Assembly (NCBI GenBank): GCA_000173575.1
Contig: ABYL01000031.1
Coordinates: 1 to 62,737 of the forward strand
DNA length: 62,737 bases
Direction of reading: 5' to 3'
DNA from: Burkholderia sp. H160
Lineage (GTDB): Bacteria; Pseudomonadota; Gammaproteobacteria; Burkholderiales; Burkholderiaceae
Shown one piece after another: positions 7,839 through 17,090 of this stretch. Position 1 is the stretch's first letter, and every line of letters starts with the position of its first letter. The notes under the pieces are model-generated. The model did not search any database. It was not told where the DNA came from and worked only from the letters and a program-made list of their open reading frames with translations. The translations under genes were made by a program, and so were the position numbers.

Positions 7839-8483
7839 TTAAAACGACGACCCAGGCTCGCGCAGAAACGCGATCTCCTCGTCGCTCGATTCACGCCCGA
7901 GCACCACGTTGCGATGTGGAAAGCGTCCGAACCGCTCGATCACTTTCGCATGGCGCAGCGCGTGCTGGTAGTAGCCGTCGCCGTCAGGCTCCGCCGCGAG
8001 CTGTTTGAACAGACGCAGCGACTCCTGCTGGCTCGCGGGCGTTTCATCGTGCTCGAACGGGAGATACGCGAACGCACGATGCTGCGTGCCCGGCAACAAC
8101 CGATCGGCGCCGCTCGCGATCATCCGTTGCGCGGTATGCAGTGCCTTGCTGTCGGCCGCGAAGGCACGCGGTGTATTGCGATGGCAGTTGCGCGAAAACT
8201 GATCGAGCACGATGACAAGCGCCAACGCGCCCAACGGCGTAGCTTGCCATGCGTCTAGCTCACCCGCGTTCGCCGCGTCGATCAGGTTACCGAAACGTTC
8301 GCGCAGCATCGTATCGACTGCGTCATCGCGCTTGAACCAGAGCTTGCGCTCCTGGCCGTAGTCCGGCGAGTCCGGCGCACCGAACCAGCAATCGAGAACT
8401 TCACGTGCCCGCGGCGCGAGCGCCGCGTAGTCGGCTTCGACCGAGTACGGTGTCGGTGTGGAATACCGCGGCGTGTCAGCCAT
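7839..8483 (-). CDS. DUF924 family protein
   Basis: A 214-residue protein with the DUF924 core: VLDCWFGAPDSPDYGQERKL, a VIVLDQFSRNCHRNTPRAFAAD segment, RAFAYLPFEHDE, and the end motif VIERFGRFPHRNVVLGRESS followed by EEIAFL. DUF924 proteins are all-helical, TPR-like and of unknown biochemical function. ATG at 8483 was chosen because it overlaps the globin stop by 8 bp (8476-8483), which implies translational coupling. It is convergent with the GT39 gene. Confidence 0.88.
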   Translation of the reverse strand: MADTPRYSTPTPYSVEADYAALAPRAREVLDCWFGAPDSPDYGQERKLWFKRDDAVDTMLRERFGNLIDAANAGELDAWQATPLGALALVIVLDQFSRNCHRNTPRAFAADSKALHTAQRMIASGADRLLPGTQHRAFAYLPFEHDETPASQQESLRLFKQLAAEPDGDGYYQHALRHAKVIERFGRFPHRNVVLGRESSDEEIAFLREPGSSF

Positions 8484-8889
8484 TGCGGTTGCGCATCCAG
8501 TCCGCGGTTTCGAAGAATGAGCCGAGCAGGCGCTCGCGCAACGGCTCCGGCAAGCCGACATCCTCCATCGCCCACGCCATGCATCTCAACCACTGGTCAC
8601 GCTCGCCCGACGCGATCGCGAACGGCAGATGCCGCGCACGCAGACGCGGATGGCCGAAGCGGCTGATGTAATGATCGGGACCCCCGAGCCAGCCGCACAG
8701 GAACCAGAACAGCTTGTCGCGCGAACCCTCGAGCGACGCCGGATGCAGCGCACGAATCCCGGCGAAATCCGCCTCGAGATCCATCAGGTCGTAAAACCGG
8801 TCGACCAGTTCGCGCACGCGCGCCTCGCCGCCCACCAGTTCGAAGGCCGTCGGCTTGTCCGAGGACACTTCGTCGTTCAAATCGCTCAT
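8476..8889 (-). CDS. Group II truncated haemoglobin (2/2 globin, YjbI/trHbO type)
   Basis: A 137-residue protein with the group II truncated globin pattern: ELVGGEARVRELVDRFYDLM (B-helix Tyr in FYD), LFWFLCGWLGGPDHYISRFG, HPRLRARHLPFAI carrying the proximal-histidine region, and QWLRCMAWAM with the conserved Trp of the G helix. Family members bind haem and O2/NO and are linked to oxidative or nitrosative stress. The start at 8889 (MSDLNDEV) was chosen because the upstream in-frame extension is unlike globins. It overlaps the DUF924 gene, so the two probably act together. Confidence 0.9.
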   Translation of the reverse strand: MSDLNDEVSSDKPTAFELVGGEARVRELVDRFYDLMDLEADFAGIRALHPASLEGSRDKLFWFLCGWLGGPDHYISRFGHPRLRARHLPFAIASGERDQWLRCMAWAMEDVGLPEPLRERLLGSFFETADWMRNRNG

Positions 8890-8926
8890 ACCCTGCTCAA
8901 CCGCAAAAAAACACCAGAAAGAAGAC

Positions 8927-11521
8927 TCACGCGTCGCGCAGCGATTGCAGCGCGGGCCGCGCCAACACATGCCGCAGACTCAGCCAGCCGCCGACGCCCG
9001 CACACGCGACCCCAGCGGCAATGCCCGCGGGCAGCACCCACGGATCGAAGTCCAGATAGAACTCGAACACGTGCGTAGCCAGCAGCGAACCGACGATCTG
9101 CGCGCCGAGCGCCGCCATCAGCCCGGCGAGCGCGCCGACCGCGACGAATTCGGCCACCTGCACCGCACGCACCTGACGATGCGATGCGCCCAACGCGCGC
9201 AGCAGCGCGGATTCTCGCATACGCTCGTCGCGCGTGCCGGCGAGCGCCACGTACAGCACCAGCACGCCGGCCGCGAGCGTAAACGCGAACAGGAACTGCA
9301 CCGCGCTTATCACCTGTTGCAGGACGCGTTGCACCTGCGCGAGGATCGGGCCGGTGTCGATCGCGGTGAGATTCGGATACGCGGCGATCAGGCCGTCGAT
9401 CGTCGACTGTTTGCCCGCCGGCAGATGGAAGCTCGTGATGAACGTCGCCGGGAAATCGTGCAACGAGACGGGCGGCATCAGCACGAAGAAGTTGACCTTG
9501 AACGACCCCCAGTCGAGCTTGCGCACGCTCGTGACCGGCGCGTCGACCGTGAGGCCCGTCACGTCGAAGCGCAGCACGTCGCCGGGCTTCACGTTGATCA
9601 GCTTGGCGAGACCCTGCTCGATCGAGATCTGCGGCTTCGTCGAATCGCCGAACCAGGTGCCCGCGGCGATCCGGTTGTCGCCGGGTAGCTGCGTCGTATA
9701 CGACAGGTTGAACTCGCGGTCCACCAGGTGCCGTGCGTCCGCGCCCTTGAACGAGTCCGGGTTGACCGCCTTGCCGTTGATCGCGACGAGCCGGCCGCGC
9801 ACCATCGGCGAAAGCGCCACGCCGGCGATGCCGTGCGTGTCCAGATACTGCGTGACCGCGTCGCGCTGATCGGGCTGGATGTCGATGATGAACTGGTTGG
9901 GCGCATCGGGCGGCGTCGATTTGCGCCAGCCCTGCACGAGGTCGTTACGCGTCATCGCGATCAGCAGCAGGCACATCAGGCCGATGCCAAGCGCGGTAAT
10001 CTGCAGCGCGCTCGTGCTGCTGCGCCGCTCGAGCGACGCCAGCGCATAGCGCCAGCCGATGCCCGCATTGACGCGTTCGCTGCGCACCACCCGCGCCGCG
10101 CCCCAAAGGACCAGCCGGGCGATGCCCGCGAACACCAGCAGCCCGCCCGCGAAACCGCCCGCGACGATGCCGCCGAGCTTCAATTCCCCGGCGGCGAGAA
10201 TCAGCAGCCCCGCGAACAGCACGATGCCCAATGCGTAGGCGACCCACGCCGTGCGTCCCGCCTCGCCCCATTCACGGCGCAGCACCCGCACCGGCGGCAC
10301 GCGCGTGAGCGGCAACAGCGGCGGCAGCGCGAAGCCGAGCAGCAGCACGAGACTTGCCGCGATGCCTTCGAGCGCGGGCCACAGCGTCGGCTGCGGCAGC
10401 ACCACGTCGATCAGGCCGCCGAGCCACGTCAGCAGCGCGAGATGTCCGAGATAACCGAGCGCCACGCCGAGCGCGCCGCCGATCACGCCGAGCCCGACGA
10501 ATTCGAGCGTAAACAGCGCGCGCAGCGCGGCCTGGCTCACGCCGAGACAGCGCATCACCGCGCAGCCGTCGAGATGCCGGCGCATGTAGCGGTGCGCGGC
10601 CATCGCGATCGCGACCGCCGCGAGCAGCGCGGTCAACAGCGACACGAGCGTCAGGAAGTGGCTCGCGCGATCGAGCGTCTGGCGCACCTGCGGCTGGCCG
10701 TCTTGCAGCGACTCGAGCGCGACGCCGCGCATCTTGCCGCTGTCGACGTGGTCATGCGCGAACTGCGCGAAGCGCGCGACCGCGTCGTCGGGACCGGCGA
10801 CCAGCAGCCGGTACGTGACGCGGCTGCCGTATGTGATCAGGCCGGTCGACTCCACTTCGTCGGCGCGCAGCATCAGGCGCGGCGAAAAATTGACGAACGA
10901 AAAACCGCGGTCGAGCTCACGCGTGATCAGCGCGCCGACAGTGAAATTGCGACTGCCGACCTTCACCGCATCGCCGACCTTCAGCTTCAGCGCGTCGAGC
11001 AACTCCTGGTCGACCCACACGGTGCCCGGCGCCGGAATCGACGCCGCCGGATGATCGGCCGCGCCTGCTGCCGGTGCGATCCGCACAGCGCCGCGCAGCG
11101 GGTAATCCGGCGACACCGCCTTGATGGCAGCGAGCCGCGACGCCGGTTGCGCGCCGGTCGAATTGATCATGCTCGGGAAGATCGTCGTGGTGGCGGTGCG
11201 CAGGCCGAGTCTGTGCGCCTCGGCGGTGAATTGCGGATCGACCGGATGATCGGCGCGGACGATGAAGTCAGCGGCGATCATGCGCCGTGCGTCGCGCTCG
11301 AGCCCCTGATGCAGGCGATCGCCGAGAAACCCGACGCTTGACAGCGCCGCGACCGCCAGCACGAGCGCGAGCAGCAGCATCGTCAACTCGCCCGCGCGCC
11401 AGTCGCGCGCCGTCATCCGCATGGCCTGGCGCACCAGATCGATGCCGCCAAACCGGCGCGCGGCCCTCGCGTCGACGCGCGCCCTTGAATCCGCTTTAGA
11501 TCCTGGTAGTGCTTCGCTCAA
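8927..11521 (-). CDS. FtsX-like ABC transporter permease, YbbP type
   Basis: About 864 residues. A hydrophobic N-terminal helix (LTMLLLALVLAVAALSSVGF) is followed by a large periplasmic domain, then two FtsX four-helix permease modules. The later one contains DERMRESALLRALGASHRQV, the coupling-helix motif of FtsX/MacB permeases. The layout fits the YbbP family (partner ATPase YbbA), but no ATP-binding subunit is encoded nearby. The likely start is TTG at 11521, whose TTGA overlaps the stop of the DUF4126 gene; the first in-frame ATGs after it are at 11422 and 11416. The upstream in-frame extension to 11614 lies inside the neighbouring gene and is doubtful. Confidence 0.82.
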   Translation of the reverse strand: MSEALPGSKADSRARVDARAARRFGGIDLVRQAMRMTARDWRAGELTMLLLALVLAVAALSSVGFLGDRLHQGLERDARRMIAADFIVRADHPVDPQFTAEAHRLGLRTATTTIFPSMINSTGAQPASRLAAIKAVSPDYPLRGAVRIAPAAGAADHPAASIPAPGTVWVDQELLDALKLKVGDAVKVGSRNFTVGALITRELDRGFSFVNFSPRLMLRADEVESTGLITYGSRVTYRLLVAGPDDAVARFAQFAHDHVDSGKMRGVALESLQDGQPQVRQTLDRASHFLTLVSLLTALLAAVAIAMAAHRYMRRHLDGCAVMRCLGVSQAALRALFTLEFVGLGVIGGALGVALGYLGHLALLTWLGGLIDVVLPQPTLWPALEGIAASLVLLLGFALPPLLPLTRVPPVRVLRREWGEAGRTAWVAYALGIVLFAGLLILAAGELKLGGIVAGGFAGGLLVFAGIARLVLWGAARVVRSERVNAGIGWRYALASLERRSSTSALQITALGIGLMCLLLIAMTRNDLVQGWRKSTPPDAPNQFIIDIQPDQRDAVTQYLDTHGIAGVALSPMVRGRLVAINGKAVNPDSFKGADARHLVDREFNLSYTTQLPGDNRIAAGTWFGDSTKPQISIEQGLAKLINVKPGDVLRFDVTGLTVDAPVTSVRKLDWGSFKVNFFVLMPPVSLHDFPATFITSFHLPAGKQSTIDGLIAAYPNLTAIDTGPILAQVQRVLQQVISAVQFLFAFTLAAGVLVLYVALAGTRDERMRESALLRALGASHRQVRAVQVAEFVAVGALAGLMAALGAQIVGSLLATHVFEFYLDFDPWVLPAGIAAGVACAGVGGWLSLRHVLARPALQSLRDA

Positions 11522-12129
11522 TCGTGCCTGCTCCTCGCAAATCGCGACACCATGTGCGTGGCCATGCCGCGAAAACTGCCCTGCACGCCACGCCACAACC
11601 GCGGCAATGCCCACGCCGCGAGCAGCAGGAAGCCTACCATCAAGACCAGAAACGCGAGCGGCGCGAACAGCGCGAGCAGCACGCCGCCGATCGCGAGGCC
11701 GTCCTCGGCGGTCGACGTGACGACGTTCGACACCGGCTCAGGCGACAGATTGATCAACGCGCGGGTGCCCGCCTTCGCGAGATGCGCGGTGCCGGCGAGC
11801 GTACCGCCCGCAAGCGCGGCGACGGTCAGCAGCGCCGGATCGGCGTGGCCGAGCGCGCCGGCGGCCAGCACGGCGCCGGCCGGAATGCGGATGAAGGTGT
11901 GGATTGCGTCCCACAGCGAATCGAACGCGGGGATCTTGTCGGCGAGGAATTCGGCGAGCGTCAGGACGGCCGCCGTGCCGATCACCCACGGCGAAGACAG
12001 CGCGGACAAGGTGTTCGGTAGATGAATCAGGCCAAGACGTTCGAACAGGCCTGCCAGCAGGACCGTCAGATAGAGGCGCAGACCGCTGCCCCACGAAAGG
12101 CCCGCTGCAAGCGAAAGTGATTCAAGCAT
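11518..12129 (-). CDS. DUF4126 domain membrane protein
   Basis: A 203-residue, strongly hydrophobic protein starting MLESLSLAAGLSWGSGLRLY. It has the conserved EFLADKIPAFDSLWDAIHTFIRIPAG segment of DUF4126, two Gly/Ala-rich transmembrane stretches, and a C-terminal hydrophobic hairpin near residues 150-185. The function of the family is unknown. The stop at 11518 overlaps the TTG start of the permease, so the pair is probably translated in a coupled way. ATG 12129 is preferred over an upstream in-frame ATG at 12177. A perfect minus-strand TATAAT occurs at 12264-12269, but no matching -35 was seen. Confidence 0.85.
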   Translation of the reverse strand: MLESLSLAAGLSWGSGLRLYLTVLLAGLFERLGLIHLPNTLSALSSPWVIGTAAVLTLAEFLADKIPAFDSLWDAIHTFIRIPAGAVLAAGALGHADPALLTVAALAGGTLAGTAHLAKAGTRALINLSPEPVSNVVTSTAEDGLAIGGVLLALFAPLAFLVLMVGFLLLAAWALPRLWRGVQGSFRGMATHMVSRFARSRHD

Positions 12130-12345
12130 GGCCGCCTCCACGCGCTTTGTGCGTGCCGGGCGCCGCGGCCGGAACAAGCGGGCGTTCCGCGCCGAAGCCG
12201 TCAGACTCGCCAGGCCGACCGCGCCAGCCAGGCCGCGGGCAATCTCAGGGTCGTTTCCGTCTCATTATAGCCACGATAATTCGCGGAACGTCGAACGGCG
12301 AATCCTCGCTGTGGCTTGCCCGCAATGGTCGCCGCGACCGTCGAG

Positions 12346-12666
12346 TCAGTGCCCCGACGACAGCTTCAGCCCGACGAGGCCGATCACGATCAGCGACGCA
12401 CTGGCGACGCGCGCGACCGTCAAGGCCTCGCCCATCATCACGACGCCAAAGATGAACGCGCCGACCGCGCCGATCCCGGTCCATACGGCGTAGGCCGTGC
12501 CGAGCGGCAGCTGGCGCATCGCGAGCGCGAGCAGCACGAAGCTGCCGAACGCGGTCACGACCGTGAAGACCGACGGCCAGAAGCGGGTGAAACTTTCGGA
12601 AGTTTTGAGACCGGCCGCCCACGCGACTTCGAGCAGACCGGCAATCAATAGAAGAAACCAGGACAT
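12346..12666 (-). CDS. gdx: Guanidinium exporter Gdx (SugE-type SMR transporter)
   Basis: A 106-residue four-helix small multidrug resistance protein. It is nearly superimposable on E. coli SugE/Gdx: LLLIAGLLEVAWAAGLK with essential Glu13, then LPLGTAYAVWTGIGAVGA, MGEA, and the end VGLKLSS. Gdx works as an antiparallel dimer that exchanges guanidinium for protons in the inner membrane; the Gdx-type TGIGAVG sequence argues against a broad QacE-type pump. The leader carries a guanidine-II riboswitch (12688-12732), which independently supports guanidinium as the substrate. Confidence 0.95.
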   Translation of the reverse strand: MSWFLLLIAGLLEVAWAAGLKTSESFTRFWPSVFTVVTAFGSFVLLALAMRQLPLGTAYAVWTGIGAVGAFIFGVVMMGEALTVARVASASLIVIGLVGLKLSSGH

Positions 12667-12687
12667 CGAAACAGCTCCATGAAAAAT

Positions 12688-12732
12688 GGGGCCGTCCCCG
12701 ATGATTGATACGAGCGTAAGGTCGTCCTTACG
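12688..12732 (-). ncRNA. Guanidine-II riboswitch (mini-ykkC)
   Basis: Read on the minus strand there are two small hairpins with ACGR tetraloops, the hallmark of the guanidine-II class. The first is CGTAAGG-ACGA-CCTTACG (12732-12715, 7 perfect pairs). The second is GGGG-ACGG-CCCC (12699-12688, 4 perfect pairs). They are separated by a 15-nt linker. The second hairpin ends 21 nt before the gdx start and lies close to the ribosome-binding region (ATGGAGC, 12684-12678). That suggests translational control: ligand stabilises the hairpins and frees the Shine-Dalgarno sequence. Confidence 0.93.
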
Positions 12733-12739
12733 TCAGGAG

Positions 12740-12745
12740 ATTATA
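12740..12745 (-). promoter_or_regulatory. -10 element of the gdx riboswitch transcript
   Basis: A perfect TATAAT on the minus strand ends 7 bp before the first riboswitch hairpin, so transcription would begin at or immediately before the aptamer. A weak -35 (TTCAGC, 3/6 matches) lies 16 bp upstream, at 12762-12767, just before the 3' end of kdpE. Confidence 0.6.
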
Positions 12746-12768
12746 ACGGAGCGGCATGGACGCTGAAC

Positions 12769-13467
12769 TCACACGGCGCCCACCAGCCGGTAGCCGACGC
12801 CCGTCTCCGTGACGATATGTTCCGGCTGCGCCGGGTCGCGCTCGAGCTTGCCGCGCAGATGCGCCATGTAGATACGCAGATAGTGGTGGCTCTCGACATG
12901 CGACGGTCCCCACACGTCGCGCAGCAACTGCCGGTGCGTAAGCACGCGGCCGGCGTGGCGCACGAGTGTCGCGAGCAACCGGTATTCGATCGGCGTCAGA
13001 TGGACCGCGGCGCCGTCGCGCGTGACCTGGCGCAGCGCGAGGTCGACGGTGACCTCGCCGAAGCGCACCTGCGGCGATTCGCTCGCGCCGCCGTGATTGC
13101 GCCGCCGCAGATGCGCGCGGATCCGCGCGAGCAATTCGGACACGCCGAACGGTTTGGTCAGATAGTCGTCGGCGCCGGCGTCGAGCGCGGCGACCTTCTC
13201 GCTTTCCTGGGTGCGCGCCGACAGCACGATCACCGGCAGCTCGCTCCAGCCGCGCAGCTCGCGGATCACGTCGAGGCCGTCGGTGTCGGGCAGGCCGAGA
13301 TCGACGATCACGAGGTCGGGCTTGCGCGTCGCCGCTTCGACGAGCCCCTGCTTGCCGGTCTCGGCGTCGTACACGGTGATGCCCTCGGCTTCGAGCGCGG
13401 TGCGCACGAAGCGACGAATCTGTTTTTCGTCTTCGATCAGGACGACGGTGATGCTCAGGTCACTCAT
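12769..13467 (-). CDS. kdpE: KdpE response regulator
   Basis: A 232-residue OmpR-type regulator. The receiver domain has acidic Glu12-Asp13, phosphoacceptor Asp56 in LVIVDLGLPDTDG, and the switch Lys in DDYLTKPFG. The winged-helix DNA-binding domain ends with the KdpE-typical VESHHYLRIYMAHLRGKLE and VTETGVGYRL. It activates the kdp operon when phosphorylated by KdpD under potassium limitation. The start overlaps the end of kdpD by 8 bp (13460-13467). It is the last gene of the kdp run. Confidence 0.95.
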   Translation of the reverse strand: MSDLSITVVLIEDEKQIRRFVRTALEAEGITVYDAETGKQGLVEAATRKPDLVIVDLGLPDTDGLDVIRELRGWSELPVIVLSARTQESEKVAALDAGADDYLTKPFGVSELLARIRAHLRRRNHGGASESPQVRFGEVTVDLALRQVTRDGAAVHLTPIEYRLLATLVRHAGRVLTHRQLLRDVWGPSHVESHHYLRIYMAHLRGKLERDPAQPEHIVTETGVGYRLVGAV

Positions 13468-16303
13468 GGGCGGTTCGGGTGGGCGGGTTCAGGTCGGCGG
13501 CGGACTCGGCGGTGGCGCCTTCGTCTTCGAGCGTATCGGGTGCGGCGGGCGGCGTCTTCACCGGCAGCGTGAACCAGAAGCGCGCGCCTTCGACGTGGCC
13601 ATCCGCGGCAATCCGGTTGAGCGCGCCGATTGTACCGCCGTGCGCCTCGACGATCGCGCGGCAGATCGCGAGCCCGAGGCCGATGCCCGGTTTCGCCGAC
13701 TCCTTCTCGCCGCGCGTGAACTTCTCGAACACGCGCGCTTCCATGCCGGCGGGCAGGCCGGGGCCGTTGTCGTCGATCGTGATGCGCACGAACGGCGCGC
13801 CGTCCGCGTCGATCTGCTGCGCGCCGATCGCGAGTGGCGTGCCGGACGCGGTGTATTTGGCCGCGTTCTCGAACAGGTTCGAGAACAGCCGCTCCATCAG
13901 CACCGCGTCGAGATGCAGCAGCGGCAGATCGGCGGGCAGTGAGACCTGCACCGGACGGTCCGCGAGCACGCGCTTGCAGGCGCGCAGCGCGGCGCCGACG
14001 GTCTCCTCGAGCAGGGTCCACTGCTGGTTCAGTTGCAGGCTGCCAGCCTGCAAGCGTGCCATGTCGAGCAGGTTGGTGACGATGCCGGTCATGCGCAGCG
14101 CCTCTTCGTGGATCGAGTCGACGAGTTCGTCGTCACGCTTCTCTTCGCCCGCCGGGCGCCCCGGGCGCCCCTGCCGCCCCTGCGCGAGCATCGACGAAAA
14201 CCCGACGATCGTCGTCAGCGGCGTGCGCAGATCGTGCGAAATCGCCGACAGCAGCGAATTGCGCAGCCGCTCCGACTCCATGTTGACGAGCGCATCGCGC
14301 GCGATATCGACGTAGTGCACCCGTTCGAGCGCGAGGGCGATCTGCGCGGCGAACGCATCGAGCATGCGCCGCTGCTCGGGCACGGTCAGCTCGCGCTCGT
14401 CGCGCACGACGACCGCGAGCACGCCGCGCGTGCGCATCGGCGCCTTCAGCGGCAGATACAGCGCCGCCGCGGCCGGCAAGGTGTCGGTGCCGTGGCCGGC
14501 CGGCTTCTGCTGATCGTAGACCCACTGGCCGACGTCGAGATCGAGCGCATCGCCTTCGAGCGTGATCGCTGCGTCGGGGTCCTCGATCTTCTGTTTGACC
14601 TTATCGACGCTGTCGGGCAGCAGAATCGCCACGCGCGCGCCGAACACCTCGCTCACGTGCCGGCTGCCGATGCCGACGATCTGCTCGGTCGCGAGCGCCG
14701 CGGCGAGTTCGCGCGCCATTTCGTACATCGCGCCGGTGCGCTGCTCACGGCGTCGCGCGACGCTCGCCTCACGGCGCAGGCTCGAAGTCAGATGGCTGAT
14801 CACGAGCGACGTCAGCAGCATGCCGAAGAACGTCAGCAGGTACTGCGTGTCGGAGACCGACAGCGACATGCGCGGCGGCACGAAGAAAAAATCAAACGCG
14901 GCGACGCTCGCGAACGACAGCACGACACCCGGCCCGCGCCCAAGCTTCACCGCGGTGAAGATCACGCCGAGCAGATACAGCATCACGAGGTTGGTCAGAT
15001 CGATGTGATCGATCAGCTGGCTCGACAGCACTGTGATTACCGCGCCGATCGCCAGCGCGAGCGCATACGCGCGCGGCGGCGAACGGCGCTCGCGGGCCGC
15101 GCTCAACGCCTCGCGCCACGCGTTCGCGGTGGTGTTCAACAGGCGCCGCTGCTCGCCGCTGTCGCGCTCCGACGACACGCGAATCAGCGTGAGATCGAGA
15201 TCGCCGGTTTTCTCGGCGATGCGCTCGCCAAGCGGCCGACGCAGCCAGCGGCTGATGCCGGTACGCGACGACGCGCCCGCCACCAGCTTCGAAACGTTGC
15301 GCGCCTGCGCGTAACCGATCAGCGCGTCGAGCGCATCGGTGGCGGCGAGCGTTGCGGTTTCGGCGCCGAGCTCGGCGGCGAGCTTCAGCGCGTTCAACGT
15401 GCGTTCGCGTCGCGCGTCGGGTAGACGCTGCAACGCGGGCGTTTCGACATAGACCGCCAGCCAGTCGGCCTTCAGGCTCGCGGCGAGGCGCGCCGCCGAA
15501 CGCACCAGCGCCGGCGCTTCCGGACCGGGACCGACGCACACGAGCAACCGCTCGCGCGCCTGCCAGATACGCTGGATCGACCGGTCGGCGCGGTACTCGC
15601 GCATCTGCGCGTCGACGCGGTCGGCGGTACGGCGCAGCGCCAGTTCGCGCAGCGCGATCAGGTTGCCCTTGCGAAAGAAGTTGCGCACCGCGCGCTCGGC
15701 CTGCTGCGCCATGTACACCTTGCCGTCGCGCATGCGGTCGAGCAGTTCCTCGGCCGGCAGATCGACGAGCGTGACTTCGTCGGCACGGTCGAACACGCGA
15801 TCGGGCACGGTCTCCCACACGCGGATACCGGTGATCTGGCCGACCACGTCGTTCAGGCTCTCCAGGTGCTGCACGTTGACGGTCGTATAAACGTCGATGC
15901 CCGCGTCGAGCAGTTCGTAGACGTCCTGCCAGCGCTTCAGATGACGCGCGCCCTGCACGTTCGAATGCGCGAGTTCGTCAACGAGGACCAGTTGCGGCTT
16001 GCGCGCGAGCGCGGCGTCGAGATCGAACTCGCCGAGCTTGCGGCCGCGATACTCGATCTGCAAGAGCGGCAGCACGTCGAGCCCCGCGAGCAGCGCGGCG
16101 GTTTCGCTGCGCCCGTGCGTTTCGGCGATGCCGACCAGCACGTCGACACCTTCTTCCTGGCGGCGGCGCGCGGCCTGCAGCATCGCATAGGTCTTGCCGA
16201 CGCCAGCCGACGCGCCGAAGAAAATTTTCAGCCGGCCGCGCTGACGTTTTTCTTCGTCGCGCTGCAGCTTGTCGAGCAGTTCATCAGGATCGGGGCGGTT
16301 CAT
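13460..16303 (-). CDS. kdpD: KdpD potassium-sensing histidine kinase
   Basis: A 947-residue sensor kinase. The N-terminal KdpD domain carries a Walker-A-like GASAGVGKTYAML (about residues 30-42) and LVDELAHSN. A universal-stress-protein-like domain follows (to about 370), then four transmembrane helices of the DUF4118 region, a GAF-like domain, and a kinase core with ISHDLRTPLTTIVG (phosphorylated His near 688) and N/G boxes FENAAKYTASG, DDNGPGLP and GIGLGLAI. It senses low K+ or ionic strength and phosphorylates KdpE. MNRPDPDE at 16303 was chosen as start; the upstream in-frame extension is atypical. Confidence 0.96.
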   Translation of the reverse strand: MNRPDPDELLDKLQRDEEKRQRGRLKIFFGASAGVGKTYAMLQAARRRQEEGVDVLVGIAETHGRSETAALLAGLDVLPLLQIEYRGRKLGEFDLDAALARKPQLVLVDELAHSNVQGARHLKRWQDVYELLDAGIDVYTTVNVQHLESLNDVVGQITGIRVWETVPDRVFDRADEVTLVDLPAEELLDRMRDGKVYMAQQAERAVRNFFRKGNLIALRELALRRTADRVDAQMREYRADRSIQRIWQARERLLVCVGPGPEAPALVRSAARLAASLKADWLAVYVETPALQRLPDARRERTLNALKLAAELGAETATLAATDALDALIGYAQARNVSKLVAGASSRTGISRWLRRPLGERIAEKTGDLDLTLIRVSSERDSGEQRRLLNTTANAWREALSAARERRSPPRAYALALAIGAVITVLSSQLIDHIDLTNLVMLYLLGVIFTAVKLGRGPGVVLSFASVAAFDFFFVPPRMSLSVSDTQYLLTFFGMLLTSLVISHLTSSLRREASVARRREQRTGAMYEMARELAAALATEQIVGIGSRHVSEVFGARVAILLPDSVDKVKQKIEDPDAAITLEGDALDLDVGQWVYDQQKPAGHGTDTLPAAAALYLPLKAPMRTRGVLAVVVRDERELTVPEQRRMLDAFAAQIALALERVHYVDIARDALVNMESERLRNSLLSAISHDLRTPLTTIVGFSSMLAQGRQGRPGRPAGEEKRDDELVDSIHEEALRMTGIVTNLLDMARLQAGSLQLNQQWTLLEETVGAALRACKRVLADRPVQVSLPADLPLLHLDAVLMERLFSNLFENAAKYTASGTPLAIGAQQIDADGAPFVRITIDDNGPGLPAGMEARVFEKFTRGEKESAKPGIGLGLAICRAIVEAHGGTIGALNRIAADGHVEGARFWFTLPVKTPPAAPDTLEDEGATAESAADLNPPTRTAHE

Positions 16304-16454
16304 GCTCAGTGGTTCTGATAGTCGTGTGAGCGGCGATATCCGCATGGTGGCACGGCCCGCGCCGGCCCGCAAATGACGACGCGGCGTCACGCGGACGCCG
16401 CTGTCTTATCGATGACCCGCAATCGCGGCTTGCGCGTTGCCGTGCGTTGGGGTG

Positions 16455-17033
16455 TCAGCCGCGCTTCATTTCATCGAGCGCGAGATTGAGCTTCAGCACG
16501 TTCACGCGCGGCTCGCCGAGCACGCCGAACTGACGCCCCGTCGTATAGCGCTCGACGAGCGCCTGCACGTCGTTCGGTGCGAGGTGACGCGCCTGCGCGA
16601 CGCGCGCGATCTGATACGCGGCCGCGGCCGGGCTGATCTCCGGATCCAGCCCGCTGCCCGACGACGTGACCAGATCGACCGGCACCGGCTTCGACATGTC
16701 GGTGCCCGCGGCCTTCAACGCCTCGAGCCGGCCCTTGATCTCGTCGAGCAGCGCCGGATTGTTCGGCCCGAGGTTCGAGCCGCCCGAGTTCAGCGGGTTG
16801 TACGGCATCGGCGTGGTCGCCGACAGTCGGCCCCAGAAATACTGCGGCGCGTCGAACTGCTGGCCGATCAGCTTCGAGCCGACCACCTTGCCGTTCTGCT
16901 CGATCAGGCTGCCATTGGCCTGTTCGTGGAACGCCGCCTGGCCGAACGCGGTCATCACCGCGGGATAAGCGAGTCCGGTGATCGCGGTCAGCACCGCGAA
17001 GATCACGATCAGCGGACGGAACAGATTTTTCAT
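16455..17033 (-). CDS. kdpC: KdpC, potassium-transporting ATPase subunit C
   Basis: A 192-residue protein with one N-terminal transmembrane helix ([20 protein letters not shown]). It has the KdpC signatures [43 protein letters not shown], and [14 protein letters not shown] near the C-terminus. KdpC binds the KdpA/KdpB complex from the periplasmic side and is needed for activity. It lies 57 bp downstream of kdpB and 151 bp before kdpD, which is in the same orientation. Confidence 0.96.
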   Translation of the reverse strand: MKNLFRPLIVIFAVLTAITGLAYPAVMTAFGQAAFHEQANGSLIEQNGKVVGSKLIGQQFDAPQYFWGRLSATTPMPYNPLNSGGSNLGPNNPALLDEIKGRLEALKAAGTDMSKPVPVDLVTSSGSGLDPEISPAAAAYQIARVAQARHLAPNDVQALVERYTTGRQFGVLGEPRVNVLKLNLALDEMKRG

Positions 17034-17090
17034 GATGGGTCTCTTTCCCTATTCATCACTTCGGGTTACTTCGTGGCGACACGTTCGCGC

